Assembly: GCF_003171655.1 (NCBI RefSeq) | Contig: NZ_QFZL01000007.1 | Coordinates: forward strand, 62,001 to 126,000 | Length of the DNA stretch: 64,000 bases | Reading direction: 5' to 3' | Source of the DNA: Stakelama portus | Lineage (GTDB): Bacteria > Pseudomonadota > Alphaproteobacteria > Sphingomonadales > Sphingomonadaceae | In this document: positions 45,239-54,232 of the stretch, piece by piece | Layout: each line of letters starts with the position of its first letter | Position numbering within the stretch: position 1 is the stretch's first letter | The notes under the pieces: model-generated | The model's database searches: none | Told to the model about the DNA's origin: nothing | Seen by the model: only the letters and a program-made list of their open reading frames with translations | Position numbers and translations under genes: made by a program

Positions 45239-45553
45239 ATGACCCAGAAACGTGACAGTCGTGGCCGCTTCAAGGCCAAAACCGAACATCGGAAACGCAA
45301 CATCGCCATTGGCGCGACCACGGCGGTCGCTGCGGTGGCGGGGCTGGCAGGGGCGGCGATCCGCTTTGGCCTGATCGACCGTTTGCGCAATGCCCGCAAG
45401 GATGACGCCGATGGCGCGCGCGCTGCCGAAACATCGGATGGCGCGCAACAGCCCGATGGCACGGCGGAGGCGCCCTATGACTTCCGCCCGGATGCGCTGA
45501 CCAACGGCAAGATCGGCGAAGTCCATCCCACGGAGCCGGCCGCCATTCATTGA
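45239..45553 (+). CDS. small single-pass membrane protein, unknown function
   Basis: A 104-residue protein. It has a basic N-terminus (MTQKRDSRGRFKAKTEHRKR), one membrane helix (NIAIGATTAVAAVAGLAGAAI), then a charged, disordered tail ending in FRPDALTNGKIGEVHPTEP. I recognise no family. ATG 45239 follows a cgtttctcccgc leader with no strong RBS. Composition matches the chromosome, so this is where the resident genome resumes after the AT-rich module. Confidence 0.6.
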   Translation: MTQKRDSRGRFKAKTEHRKRNIAIGATTAVAAVAGLAGAAIRFGLIDRLRNARKDDADGARAAETSDGAQQPDGTAEAPYDFRPDALTNGKIGEVHPTEPAAIH

Positions 45554-46100
45554 GCGGAGTGCCGAGGGCGCGGAATAGCGGGGACCCGATAGCCAATTCG
45601 GGCACTCCGCTTTCCTCCCGCCGTCAGCGGCTTTCGCTGGCGGCGTCTTTCGCGCCCCCGTGCGCGCAGAAATCGCTGTCCTACAGCCCCCGTCCCGGCA
45701 TATCTGACGAGTCCCCCAACGCCCCCGCACCGGAGGACAAGATGCCGTCACCGCCCGCCAACCCCGCCCCCTGCCGCCTTTCGCGATGATTCGCGCGGGC
45801 CCGTGCGCGAATGGATGGCGCGATGCGGGGCGGATCGGCCCGCCGCCGCGCACTTCGCCCGATACCGCGCGCATCCCTGCATGGAACGAAGCGGTGCTGC
45901 GCCTGCCCCGTCGCAACGGCATCAGGTAAATGCGGGGGAAGCGGAAACAGGGGGAACGTGCCCTCAACTTCCTAAACTTCCGCCCCCGCGCGGCGTCGCC
46001 GGAACGCCCCGCCCTGCGGTGCCCTCGCCTGGAATTTCGGGAACACGCTCGAAGTCCGGGCGAAATCCGGGGCACGCGATCCCCAACGCTTCGCCATCAT
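45554..46100. other. long upstream region of the cold-shock gene, no gene seen
   Basis: About 550 bases of GC-rich sequence. Open frames exist on both strands but are Arg/Pro/Ala-rich with no family signature or RBS, so I do not call a gene. It ends at the csp promoter. Confidence 0.5.
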
Positions 46101-46129
46101 TTGCAATTTCCTCCGCCAACCCCTACATA
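46101..46129 (+). promoter_or_regulatory. sigma-70-type promoter of the cold-shock gene
   Basis: TTGCAA (46101-46106), 17 bases, then TACATA (46124-46129). This would give a leader of about 115 bases before the ATG, typical for csp genes, whose long 5' leader controls cold-induced translation. Confidence 0.5.
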
Positions 46130-46251
46130 AGCTTTGCTACAGCCGCACATCGTCGGTTTTCGGTGCTTTGCGGCTCCGCGTTCCTTCTATCACTGCACCT
46201 GAAGCGCGAGGTCCGCTCGCAATGGGCGGCCCGTAACCAGAAGGAACTCGT

Positions 46252-46464
46252 ATGAGCACCACCGGAACCGTAAAATTCTTCAATGCCGACAAGGGCTATG
46301 GCTTCATTGCGCCCGATGGCGGCGGCGAAGACGCATTCGTCCACATCACCGCCGTCGAACGTGCGGGCATGGTCACGCTCCAGCAGGACCAGCGCGTCAC
46401 TTATGACATGGAGCAGGACAAGCGCGGCAAGATGGCCGCGTGCAACCTCCAGGCGGCCGACTGA
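46252..46464 (+). CDS. cspA: CspA-family cold-shock protein
   Basis: A 70-residue OB-fold protein with the RNA-binding motifs KGYGFIAP (RNP1) and DAFVHITAV (RNP2). It melts RNA secondary structure in cold or stationary phase. aagga lies seven bases before ATG 46252. A long leader with a plausible promoter supports temperature control. The next small gene follows after 68 bases and may be cotranscribed. Confidence 0.95.
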   Translation: MSTTGTVKFFNADKGYGFIAPDGGGEDAFVHITAVERAGMVTLQQDQRVTYDMEQDKRGKMAACNLQAAD

Positions 46465-46532
46465 TCACGGCATCTGCGGCGGCACCCAACCGGGTGCCGC
46501 CGTTTCGCTTTTCCAATCGGGAGATGCCAGCG

Positions 46533-46721
46533 ATGAGTACTGAAGCCGAAACGTTCCGCGCCCGCGCCGATGCCGAAGGCGCGCATGCCGAACAAAGCGA
46601 CCTGTCCAATGTCCGCGACCGCCATCTGCGCTCGCAAAAGGCATGGGAAGCGATGGCCGACCGATCCGAACGCGTCGCCGTGCAACGCGCCCGCAAGGAA
46701 GCGGAAAAGGCGGCCCGCTAA
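46533..46721 (+). CDS. small charged helical protein next to cspA
   Basis: A 62-residue protein (MSTEAETFRARADAEGAHAE..., ending RARKEAEKAAR) that is Ala/Glu/Arg-rich and likely one or two long helices. ATG 46533 has ggag nine bases upstream; ATG 46524 would leave no spacing. Similar small proteins follow csp genes in sphingomonads. Function unknown. Confidence 0.65.
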   Translation: MSTEAETFRARADAEGAHAEQSDLSNVRDRHLRSQKAWEAMADRSERVAVQRARKEAEKAAR

Positions 46722-46810
46722 AGCCGCACCGTCGCGACAATCCTTGATCCGGCTCCGCGCCGCCCCATCTTCCGGCAACGGGCGGGGGCCACCGACAGGA
46801 GACCGCGACG

Positions 46811-47245
46811 ATGAAACGCACTGCGACTGCCCGCTATCAGGGGCTCGGCAAAGACGGCAAGGGATGGATCAGCACGCAATCGGGCGTGCTCGACGACAGC
46901 CCCTATGGCTTTGCCACACGCTTTGAAAACGAACCCGGCACCAATCCCGAAGAACTGATCGCGGCCGCGCACGCCGGATGCTTCACCATGGCGCTCAGCT
47001 TTGCGCTGGCGAAGGCGGGGCTGAACGACGGCACGCTGGAAACCGCGGCGGCAGTGACGCTGGAAAAGGATGGCGACGGCTTCACCGTCACCCGCTCCGA
47101 TCTGACGCTCAAGGCGAGCGTTCCGGGGATCGATCCCGACCGCTTCGATGCGATCGCGCAGGAAGCGAAAGCCAATTGCCCGATTTCGAAGCTGCTCAAG
47201 GCCGAAATTTCACTCGATATTCAAATGGCCGAAACCTCGGCCTGA
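46811..47245 (+). CDS. osmC: OsmC-family peroxiredoxin
   Basis: A 144-residue OsmC protein. The two catalytic cysteines are in [13 protein letters not shown] (about residue 57) and [11 protein letters not shown] (about 122), and the glutamate is in [12 protein letters not shown]. These enzymes reduce organic hydroperoxides and protect against osmotic or oxidative stress. gacagga lies upstream of ATG 46811. It is the last clear gene before an 880-base stretch without one. Confidence 0.93.
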   Translation: MKRTATARYQGLGKDGKGWISTQSGVLDDSPYGFATRFENEPGTNPEELIAAAHAGCFTMALSFALAKAGLNDGTLETAAAVTLEKDGDGFTVTRSDLTLKASVPGIDPDRFDAIAQEAKANCPISKLLKAEISLDIQMAETSA

Positions 47246-48125
47246 CCACCCCCGCGCGCCAGCCCGCCCCTATGCATCGCAACGGGTGGCTGACGATGGG
47301 AGCAACGGCGCGAACGCCGCGTCCGCATTCCCGCCCGCGACCGACCAACGGCCCGCCAACAGCGCGGAAGACCGCAAGCACGAAAGACCCGGAACGCCGA
47401 AGCGCCAAAAACGCGAAATGCCCGAAACGCAAAAGGGGAGGCGGCATCGCTGCCGTCTCCCCCGTGTCGCCGGACTTCAGCCGCAGCCCCTGGGCAGGGG
47501 CATCGCAACCTTGTTTCGGCGGCAGCTCCACGCCTCGCTTCCCGAGGGAAACAGGGGCGTTTCGCTTCCGGTCGTCGGGTCGGTCCGCACCGGCCAAGGC
47601 CTGTGCTTTCCGAACCCGGCGGCCTCCCCGGTTCTGCCGAAGCATCTTCCGGAGTCGGCCAGTATCTTCCTCTGCCGTTCCCAAAGGATCGGCTCGCGGT
47701 TTCGCTGGCCCGCCGCGATCCACCCAGGGGCTTCTCCCGGCGTCGGTCGCTTTCCCCCGCACCGCCTTTCCCGAAGGTCCGGCAACACGGCCTCTTTCGA
47801 CCTGCCCTGATCCATGCCGAAACATGTCCCAGCGCGTTTCGGATACATCCCGGTCAGTCCGTCCACCGCCTCTCCGCTTGCGCGGCCATGCGGCTTGCGG
47901 CGCTGCCCGGGGGGCAGCATCCCCGAACTCTGTCGAAACGGGTTTCCCGAAGGCACCGCATCCCGTCAAAATCCGTCCAGTGCTTTGATTTTGCTTTGGT
48001 TTCCCGCCGCTCCATCGCCGCTCTGTGATTAGGATGATGTCACTCGATCCGAGTCGCGCAAAGCCGAAAATGGGCCTTCGCACCTGTTGATAACGTGGAT
48101 ATCGGGGACAAATTCGGCGCGTCGT
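47246..48125. other. 880-base region without a convincing gene
   Basis: Long open frames run on both strands, but their products are Arg/Pro/Gly-rich and no signature, signal peptide or RBS supports any of them. A strong hairpin lies at 47435-47462. The motif ttcccgaagg and close variants recur near 47540, 47675, 47768 and 47944. It could be a decayed gene or a non-coding RNA locus on the minus strand. Confidence 0.4.
47435..47462 (-). terminator. hairpin with T-run on the minus strand
   Basis: GGGGAGGCGGCA (47435-47446) pairs with TGCCGTCTCCCC (47451-47462), 11 of 12 positions, with a four-base loop. On the minus strand it is followed by TTTT (47434-47431), the layout of a rho-independent terminator for a transcript coming from the empty region. 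Confidence 0.5.
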
Positions 48126-48554
48126 TCAACCGCCGGGTTGCCATCCGGGCGCGGCCAGCTCGAACCCCGAAAAATCGAAACCGGGTGTGACGGTGCAGCT
48201 GACCAGTCCCCATCCCGCATTGGCTTCGGTCGCCTGCCAGCGATTCGCCGGGACCAGGCACTGGGGCGCATAACCGCCGATCACATCGCCGCCAAGCCTT
48301 GTCGTGCGCCAAGTCGTCGCGGCTTCGTCGGCGATGTGCAGATCAAGCGGATGACCGGCATGCCAGAACCAGATTTCGTCCGCATCGACGCGATGCCAGT
48401 GCGATCGCTGCCCTGCCTCGAGCAGGAACAGGATTGCAGCGCCGCCCGCACGCATGCCCGGCGCCGCAGCGGCGCGCCAGGTTTCGCGATACCAGCCGCC
48501 CTCGGGATGCGGGGCCAGGCCGAGCCGTTCGATAATCTCCCGCGCCGCGTCCAT
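48126..48554 (-). CDS. cupin family protein (DUF985)
   Basis: A 142-residue single cupin: IIERLGLAPHPEGGWYRETW, ILFLLEAGQRSHWHRVDADEIWFWHAG and YAPQCLVPANRWQATEANAGWGLVSCTVTPGFDFSGFELA. The HxHxxxxxE-like metal/ligand site is SHWHRVDADE. DUF985 proteins (YML079w-like) have sugar-nucleotide-epimerase-like folds but no settled reaction. It is divergent from the iron-uptake operon. Confidence 0.9.
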   Translation of the reverse strand: MDAAREIIERLGLAPHPEGGWYRETWRAAAAPGMRAGGAAILFLLEAGQRSHWHRVDADEIWFWHAGHPLDLHIADEAATTWRTTRLGGDVIGGYAPQCLVPANRWQATEANAGWGLVSCTVTPGFDFSGFELAAPGWQPGG

Positions 48555-48651
48555 AACGCCCTCCCCTATATAGAGCCTTCCGGCTAGGCTCCGTGCCGCC
48601 TGCGATGCAACCCCTGAGGCCGCACAAATTCGCGCTTTGGCAATTGCAATT

Positions 48652-48664
48652 GCGAGTCGTTCGC
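48652..48664. promoter_or_regulatory. Fur-box-like palindrome before the PepSY gene
   Basis: GCGA-gtcgt-TCGC is a perfect palindrome inside ttgcaattgcgagtcgttcg. Its reverse complement shares GCGAACGACT(C/T)GCAA with the site at 51792-51808 before the TonB receptor. Two matching sites before iron-uptake genes support Fur or a Fur-like regulator. Confidence 0.6.
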
Positions 48665-48684
48665 GTTATCGCGGCATCGAACCA

Positions 48685-49368
48685 ATGGGGACAGATTTTA
48701 CTTCGATGCATGGCACCGCCGCACCGGCCACCCGCAAGCGCGGCCGGAAAAGCTTCTGGCTGAAACAGCTTCATACCTGGCACTGGATGAGTTCGGCGAT
48801 CAGCCTGATCGGGCTGTTGCTGTTCGCGCTCACCGGTATCACGCTCAATCACGCCGCCGATATCGAAGCGAAGCCCGCTGTCGCCGAACAGACCGCAACC
48901 CTGCCCGCCCCGCTGCTTGCGCAGCTTGCGCCGGAGGGCAAGGACGACAGCGCAGGCACAGGGGGCGACGATCGCCGCCCCCTGCCCGTGGCGGTGCGTG
49001 GCTGGCTGGAGCAGAATCTGTCGATGCGCGCGGGCGGTCAGGCCGAATGGTCGCCCGACGAAGTCTATCTTGCGCTGCCGCGACCCGGCGGCGACGGCTG
49101 GATCGCAATCGACCGCGCGACTGGCGAGGTCACGGCCGAAACCACCAATCGCGGCTGGATCGCCTATCTCAACGATCTGCACAAAGGGCGTAATGCCGGC
49201 ACCGCCTGGGCCTGGTTCATCGATATTTTCGCGGTCGCATGTTTCGTGTTCGCACTCACCGGGCTGGTGCTGCTTCAGCTCCATGCCCGCCACCGGCGCA
49301 GCACCTGGCCGCTTGTCGCCGCGGGGCTCGTGCTTCCCGCGCTCGTCGCCATCCTTCTGGTTCATTAA
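48685..49368 (+). CDS. PepSY-associated membrane protein of the iron locus
   Basis: A 227-residue protein. After a basic N-terminus (RKRGRKSFWLKQLHTWHW) it has a membrane helix (MSSAISLIGLLLFALTGITL), a periplasmic part with a PepSY-like segment (DEVYLALPRPGGDGWIAIDRATGEVTAE), and two C-terminal helices. PepSY membrane proteins often act in ferric reduction at siderophore uptake loci. The longer frame to 48637 would start in the Fur-box region, so ATG 48685 is preferred; ATG 48706 is also possible. First gene of a series with DUF2271, DUF4198 and ApbE. Confidence 0.87.
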   Translation: MGTDFTSMHGTAAPATRKRGRKSFWLKQLHTWHWMSSAISLIGLLLFALTGITLNHAADIEAKPAVAEQTATLPAPLLAQLAPEGKDDSAGTGGDDRRPLPVAVRGWLEQNLSMRAGGQAEWSPDEVYLALPRPGGDGWIAIDRATGEVTAETTNRGWIAYLNDLHKGRNAGTAWAWFIDIFAVACFVFALTGLVLLQLHARHRRSTWPLVAAGLVLPALVAILLVH

Positions 49369-49383
49369 GTGGAGAATAGCCGC

Positions 49384-49914
49384 ATGACGCAGCTTCGCAT
49401 CACGGGGCTCACCGCCGCCGCCATCGGCGCGGGCGGCCTGATCGCCGGTCCGGCCGGAGCCCAGACGCTCGACCTTTCGGTGGAGATCCCGCGCCTGCGC
49501 GTCGCCGAATATCACAAGCCCTATGTGGCGATCTGGCTGGAGAAGGAAGGCGCGACGCCGCGCACACTGACCGTCTGGTACGATTTCGACATGCGCGGCA
49601 ACGAAGGCACCAAATGGCTGCGCGACCTGCGCCAGTTCTGGCGCACGGCCGGGCGCGCCATGTCGTTTCCCGCCGACGGTATTTCGAGCGCCACCAAGGC
49701 ACCGGGCACGCACCGCATCAGCTTTACCGGCGGCAGCGGATCGATGCCGCGCCTGTCGCCCGGCAATTACACATTGGTGGTCGAGGCCGCCCGCGAAGTC
49801 GGCGGACGCGAACTGCTCCGCCTTCCCTTCACCTGGAACGGATCGGCGACTGCGTCGGCACGCGCCCAGGGATCGAACGAACTCGGCGCCGTCAGCCTGA
49901 CGATCCGCCGCTAA
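49384..49914 (+). CDS. DUF2271 periplasmic protein
   Basis: A 176-residue exported protein. ATG 49384 has ggag nine bases upstream and a signal peptide (MTQLRITGLTAAAIGAGGLIAGPAGAQ). DUF2271 hallmarks are KPYVAIWLEKEGATPRTLTVWYD and KWLRDLRQFWR, then the Gly/Ser-rich part and the final beta strands. It is regularly found with PepSY, DUF4198 and ApbE genes in iron-regulated loci and may be a target of flavinylation or an electron carrier partner. Role inferred from context. Confidence 0.88.
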   Translation: MTQLRITGLTAAAIGAGGLIAGPAGAQTLDLSVEIPRLRVAEYHKPYVAIWLEKEGATPRTLTVWYDFDMRGNEGTKWLRDLRQFWRTAGRAMSFPADGISSATKAPGTHRISFTGGSGSMPRLSPGNYTLVVEAAREVGGRELLRLPFTWNGSATASARAQGSNELGAVSLTIRR

Positions 49915-49928
49915 CAGGAGAAACCGGC

Positions 49929-50750
49929 ATGCTGAAGAAACTGCGCGCCCCGATTTTCGCGCTGGCCGCGATCGCCACCCTTGCCGTGCCTGCCGCAGTG
50001 CAGGCGCATCGCATGTGGATGATCGCATCGTCGACGGTGCTGTCGGGCGATGAAGCCTGGGTGACGGTCGACGCCGCCGTCGGCAACGAGCTGTTCTATT
50101 TCGATCATAACGCACTGCGCGGCGACTTTGCGGTTACCGCGCCCGATGGCAGCGCCGTCGCGGTGGAGAATGAACATACCGGGCGGTTGCGTACCACATT
50201 CGACGCGCATCTGACGCAACAGGGCACGTATCGCATCGCGATGGTCCGCGAAGGCGCGATGGGCAGCTATATGCTGAACGGCGAACGCCAGCGGCTTCCC
50301 CGCGGACTGAAGGCAAGCGACGTGGCCGGCGCAATCCCCGAAGGTGCCACCGATGTTCAAGTGACCGAAAATCAGGTCCGCACCGAGCTGTTCGTCACGC
50401 TCGGCCAGCCCACAGACACGATCTTCACGCCCACCGGCAAGGGGATCGAGCTGGTTCCGGTCACCCACCCCAACGATCTCTATGCGGGTGAGGAAGCAAC
50501 CTTCCAGTTCCTGCTCAACGGCGCGCCGGCAGCCAATCTGGACGTGCTCGTGGTGCCGGGCGGCAGCCGCTATCGCGACAGCCAGGGTCAGATGAACCTG
50601 ACCACCGACGCCGAAGGCAAGGTGCGCATCACCTGGCCCGAAGCCGGGCTCTACTGGATCGAGCTCACCACCGGCGGTCCGCGCGGCGAAGGCCAGGCGC
50701 CGACCAGCCGCGCCGGCTATACCGCGACGTTCGAGGTGCTGCCGTCGTAA
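49929..50750 (+). CDS. DUF4198 periplasmic protein
   Basis: A 273-residue exported protein. ATG 49929 follows aggag, and the signal peptide is MLKKLRAPIFALAAIATLAVPAAVQA. The mature N-terminus HRMWMIASSTVLSGDEAWVTV starts with His at the cleavage site, typical for DUF4198 (NikK/CbiK-like metal-binding proteins), where this His can bind metal. It has two beta-sandwich parts, including PNDLYAGEEATFQFLLNGAPAAN. It ends 96 bases before the ApbE start. Probably binds or presents a transition metal in the iron-uptake system. Confidence 0.87.
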   Translation: MLKKLRAPIFALAAIATLAVPAAVQAHRMWMIASSTVLSGDEAWVTVDAAVGNELFYFDHNALRGDFAVTAPDGSAVAVENEHTGRLRTTFDAHLTQQGTYRIAMVREGAMGSYMLNGERQRLPRGLKASDVAGAIPEGATDVQVTENQVRTELFVTLGQPTDTIFTPTGKGIELVPVTHPNDLYAGEEATFQFLLNGAPAANLDVLVVPGGSRYRDSQGQMNLTTDAEGKVRITWPEAGLYWIELTTGGPRGEGQAPTSRAGYTATFEVLPS

Positions 50751-50845
50751 ACGCGCCGCGCATTGCGATCCCGACCGAGATACCCCCCGCCGCCTTTGAG
50801 CGGCGGCGGGCGGATGCGTCGATCGAAACGCTGGGCGGCGAAACG

Positions 50846-51754
50846 ATGGGGACGCAATGGTCGGCGCGCATCGTCGTGCCCCCGTCCGGCCTTCCCGCCG
50901 CTACCGGCCGGGCGATCACCCGGTCGCTCGACGGCGTAATCGCGGAAATGAGCCATTGGGATCCGGCATCCGATATCCGCCGGGTCAATCAGGATCGGCA
51001 CGGCGGCTGGCAATCGGTGCCACCGGCCTTTGCCCATGTGCTTGCCGCCGCAATCGATGTTTCCGAACGGAGCAAAGGCGCATTTGACCCGGCGATGGGC
51101 AGGCTCGCCGATCTTTGGGGATTCGGCCCCTCGGGGCCGCGCACCAGCGTGCCTGACGATGTCGCGATCGCCGAAGCGATGGCGGCGTCGGGCGTGAGTG
51201 CCGTCGAGTTCGATCGCGCCCGGTTGCGGCTGCGTCGGACGCGCCCGGTACATTTCGATTTTTCCGGTATCGCCAAGGGCTATGCGGTGGATGCGCTTGC
51301 CGACGCACTGCGGACGCTCGGTCTCACCGATTTTCTGGTCGAGATCGGCGGCGAGCTGATCGGCGAGGGGATCAAACCCGATGGCCAGCCCTGGTGGGTG
51401 GCATTGGAACAGCCGCCCGGCATAACCGCGCCGCCGATCCGGATCGCGCTGCATGGCGTCGCAGTCGCGACATCGGGTGACTATGTGCGCGGCTTCGATA
51501 TGGCGGGGCGTCGCTATGCCCATACGCTCGATCCGCGCACCGGCCGTCCCATAACCCACGGCGTCGTTTCGGTAAGCGTGATCCATCGCGAATGCATGCT
51601 TGCCGATGCCTGGGCCACCGCGCTCACGGTATTGGGCCCGGATGCCGGAATGGCGCTGGCGACGCGGCAAGAGCTTGCCGCGCATATGCTCGTTCGCACC
51701 GGCGAGACCATATCCGAACGCGTCTCCCCTGCATTTGCGCAGATGCTCGGCTGA
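50846..51754 (+). CDS. apbE: FAD:protein FMN transferase (ApbE family)
   Basis: A protein of about 302 residues. It has the ApbE start motif (TMGTQWSARIV), GRLADLWGFGP, FDFSGIAKGYAVDAL, FLVEIGGELIGEG and the C-terminal VSVIHRECMLADAWATALTVLG with its metal-binding Asp/Thr. ApbE attaches FMN from FAD to Thr/Ser of membrane or periplasmic proteins, here plausibly its PepSY/DUF2271 neighbours. There is no signal peptide. The frame is open upstream to about 50751 and encodes the family-typical IETLGGE just before the Met, but without ATG/GTG/TTG. A rare start codon upstream is therefore possible. Confidence 0.9.
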   Translation: MGTQWSARIVVPPSGLPAATGRAITRSLDGVIAEMSHWDPASDIRRVNQDRHGGWQSVPPAFAHVLAAAIDVSERSKGAFDPAMGRLADLWGFGPSGPRTSVPDDVAIAEAMAASGVSAVEFDRARLRLRRTRPVHFDFSGIAKGYAVDALADALRTLGLTDFLVEIGGELIGEGIKPDGQPWWVALEQPPGITAPPIRIALHGVAVATSGDYVRGFDMAGRRYAHTLDPRTGRPITHGVVSVSVIHRECMLADAWATALTVLGPDAGMALATRQELAAHMLVRTGETISERVSPAFAQMLG

Positions 51755-51791
51755 GCCCGCTCAGCATCGGGAAATGCGCGCAGGAATGTTA

Positions 51792-51808
51792 TTGCGAACG
51801 ACTTGCAA
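51792..51808. promoter_or_regulatory. Fur-box-like palindrome before the TonB receptor
   Basis: ttgcgaacgacttgcaa has TTGC and GCAA as inverted ends and shares GCGAACGACT-GCAA with the site before the PepSY gene. A second weaker copy (tgcgaatcagtttca, 51834-51848) overlaps the leader. It lies 66 bases before the receptor ATG. Confidence 0.6.
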
Positions 51809-51873
51809 GAGCATAATCCCCTCTCTATGAGACTGCGAATCAGTTTCAATTCATAAGCGGGGAGCAGACCAAT

Positions 51874-54159
51874 ATGGCTCGCAGGGGCGGCATTCGCAGC
51901 GCAAAGCGTTCAATAGAAGTAACGATGGGGATTTCGCTCGCGGCGATGGGCGTGCAGCACGCATCGGCGCAGGACGCAGCCGGCGGACAGCAACAGGATC
52001 GCGACACGATCGTCGTCACCGGCGACCAGATCGTCAGCCAGCTGAAATTCACTCAGCCGGTCGCGAACACGCCGCAGACGATCCAGGTCATCGACAGCGA
52101 GCTGTTCAACCAGCAGGGCGCCACCACGCTGAGCGAAGCGCTGCGCAACAGCCCGGGCGTCGGTACATTCTATGCCGGCGAGAATGGCAATACGACCAGC
52201 GGCGATTCGGTGTCGATGCGCGGCTTCGATACGTCGAGCAGCATCTTCGTCGACGGCGTCCGCGACCTGGGTTCGATCTCGCGCGATATCTTCAACATCG
52301 AACAGGTCGAAGTGGTGAAGGGCCCGGCGGGCACCGACAATGGCCGCACCGCGCCGTCAGGTGCAATCAATCTGGTCAGCAAACATGCGCGCCCGGGCAA
52401 TTTCGTCAACGGCACAGTCACGGCGGGCGTCGATGGTCAGACGCGCGCGACCGGCGACATGAACATGGCGCTGCCCGGCCTGTCGGGCGCCGCGCTGCGC
52501 CTCAACGTCATGTGGCAGGACAGCGATGTTCCGGGGCGCGACCATGTCAACAACAGCCGCGTCGGCATCGCTCCGGCTTTCTCGCTCGGCATGGGTGGCA
52601 GCACGCGGCTCAACCTCAACTTCCTGTACGTGAAACAGGAAAATGTGCCCGACGGCTATGTCCCGACGATCGGCCTGCCCGGATGGGAACCGCAACCGGG
52701 TCTCGAGCCGCTGATCGGCAATCCGGTCGCATCGACCAACTTCTATGGCACGCGCGCCGATCATGACGACGTCACCGCGACGATGGCGACGCTGCAACTG
52801 GAGCATGATCTTTCCGACGGCATCACGCTCAGCAACATCGCGCGCTGGGGCCGTACCGAGCAGGATTATCTGCTGACTGCGTTCATGTCGACGAGCGGCA
52901 ATATCAGTGCGACCGACCCCGACGATCTGTCCACCTATACGCTCGCCCGCAGCCTGCCGACGGTGAAGGACCAGTATAATATCATCCTCGCCGACCAGCT
53001 GAGCGTGCGCGCCGACTTCGCGACCGGCGCGATCCGCCACAATCTCGTCGCGGGCGTCGAATTCGTGCACGAAAAGCAGAAGCTGTACGACATCGCCGTC
53101 TCCGGATCGCGTCCGGCCGCCAATCTCTACCATCCCGACTGGAACGATGTCGGCGATCTCAGCCTGGCGCGCAGCGGTGCGATCCGCGAAGGCAGCACCG
53201 ACACGCAATCGGCCTATATCTTCGACACGCTCAAATTGCTCAACGACACCGTCCTCGTCACCGGCGGCGTCCGCGTCGATTTCTATCAGACCGATTATTT
53301 CGCCAATGCGGTGTGCAACGACGGCACCGGGCGCGGCGCGGTGTCGTGCAATGGCGCGGCGATCGGCACGATCGTCGAAACCGCCAATCTCGATACCAGC
53401 GGCACGCTGTTCAACTGGAAACTCGGCGCAGTGTACAAGCCGATCCAGCCGCTCAGCCTTTATGTGAACTATGCCGTGTCGCAACAGCCTCCCGGCGGCA
53501 GCAATTTCAGCCTGAGCGAATCGACGCGCAGCCTGGATAATCCCAATCTCGACCCGCAAAAGGCAGAGACGATCGAGGCCGGGGTGAAATGGCAGTTCTT
53601 CCACGGGCGCCTGCTCGCCACAGCGGCAGTGTTCCGCACCACGGTGAGCAACGAAATCAACACCGATGTGCTGGACGACAACGGCAATCCCACCCAGACG
53701 GGCAAGAAGCGCGTGCAGGGCATCGAATTGTCGATGGTCGGCAACATCACGCCCGACTGGTCGATTTCGGCGGGGTACAGCCATCTCGACACCAGCGTCG
53801 AGGAAGGCCCCCCGGTCACCAGCGACGGCACCCCCAACCTGACCTATACGCCCGACGATGCGTTCACGCTGTGGACCAGCTATCGCCTGCCGATGGGCGT
53901 TACGGTCGGCGGCGGCGTTCGCCACACCGGCGGCATGCATCGCGGCACCGACGGCGCGGTCGGCACGCCGACCTATACCGAAAGCTGGACCACGGTCGAC
54001 GCGCTGCTTTCCTATGCGCTCAACGATCACGTCACGCTGCGTGCCAATGCGTATAATCTGTTCGACGAGGCCTATGTCGTCTCGATCAACAAGAGCGGCT
54101 ATCGCTACACGCCCGGCACGCCGCAGACCTTCCTGTTCAGCGCCGATTTCCGGTTCTGA
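51874..54159 (+). CDS. TonB-dependent siderophore receptor (Fiu-like)
   Basis: A 761-residue outer-membrane receptor. After a signal peptide ending near ASAQ comes a TonB-box-like DTIVVTG (about residues 44-50). The plug domain follows ([54 protein letters not shown]), then a 22-strand barrel ending in FLFSADFRF with the terminal Phe. It resembles catecholate-type receptors such as Fiu, which PiuC genes usually accompany, as here. A ggggag RBS lies upstream. Likely Fur-regulated. Confidence 0.95.
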   Translation: MARRGGIRSAKRSIEVTMGISLAAMGVQHASAQDAAGGQQQDRDTIVVTGDQIVSQLKFTQPVANTPQTIQVIDSELFNQQGATTLSEALRNSPGVGTFYAGENGNTTSGDSVSMRGFDTSSSIFVDGVRDLGSISRDIFNIEQVEVVKGPAGTDNGRTAPSGAINLVSKHARPGNFVNGTVTAGVDGQTRATGDMNMALPGLSGAALRLNVMWQDSDVPGRDHVNNSRVGIAPAFSLGMGGSTRLNLNFLYVKQENVPDGYVPTIGLPGWEPQPGLEPLIGNPVASTNFYGTRADHDDVTATMATLQLEHDLSDGITLSNIARWGRTEQDYLLTAFMSTSGNISATDPDDLSTYTLARSLPTVKDQYNIILADQLSVRADFATGAIRHNLVAGVEFVHEKQKLYDIAVSGSRPAANLYHPDWNDVGDLSLARSGAIREGSTDTQSAYIFDTLKLLNDTVLVTGGVRVDFYQTDYFANAVCNDGTGRGAVSCNGAAIGTIVETANLDTSGTLFNWKLGAVYKPIQPLSLYVNYAVSQQPPGGSNFSLSESTRSLDNPNLDPQKAETIEAGVKWQFFHGRLLATAAVFRTTVSNEINTDVLDDNGNPTQTGKKRVQGIELSMVGNITPDWSISAGYSHLDTSVEEGPPVTSDGTPNLTYTPDDAFTLWTSYRLPMGVTVGGGVRHTGGMHRGTDGAVGTPTYTESWTTVDALLSYALNDHVTLRANAYNLFDEAYVVSINKSGYRYTPGTPQTFLFSADFRF

Positions 54160-54232
54160 TCCGGGCTCGACTCCCATGGCGGCGGGGACGCATGTTTCCG
54201 CCGCCTCCTATTTCCTGACGATCGGTGCATCG

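Noticed and set aside
45803..46255. 150-codon plus-strand frame ending at the cold-shock gene
   Set aside because: It overlaps the csp promoter and leader, lacks an RBS and has no recognisable protein pattern.
47196..48083. 295-codon open frame on the minus strand in the gene-poor region
   Set aside because: The product is Arg/Gly/Pro-rich, has no RBS, signal or domain, and overlaps osmC; an overlapping plus-strand frame is equally long.
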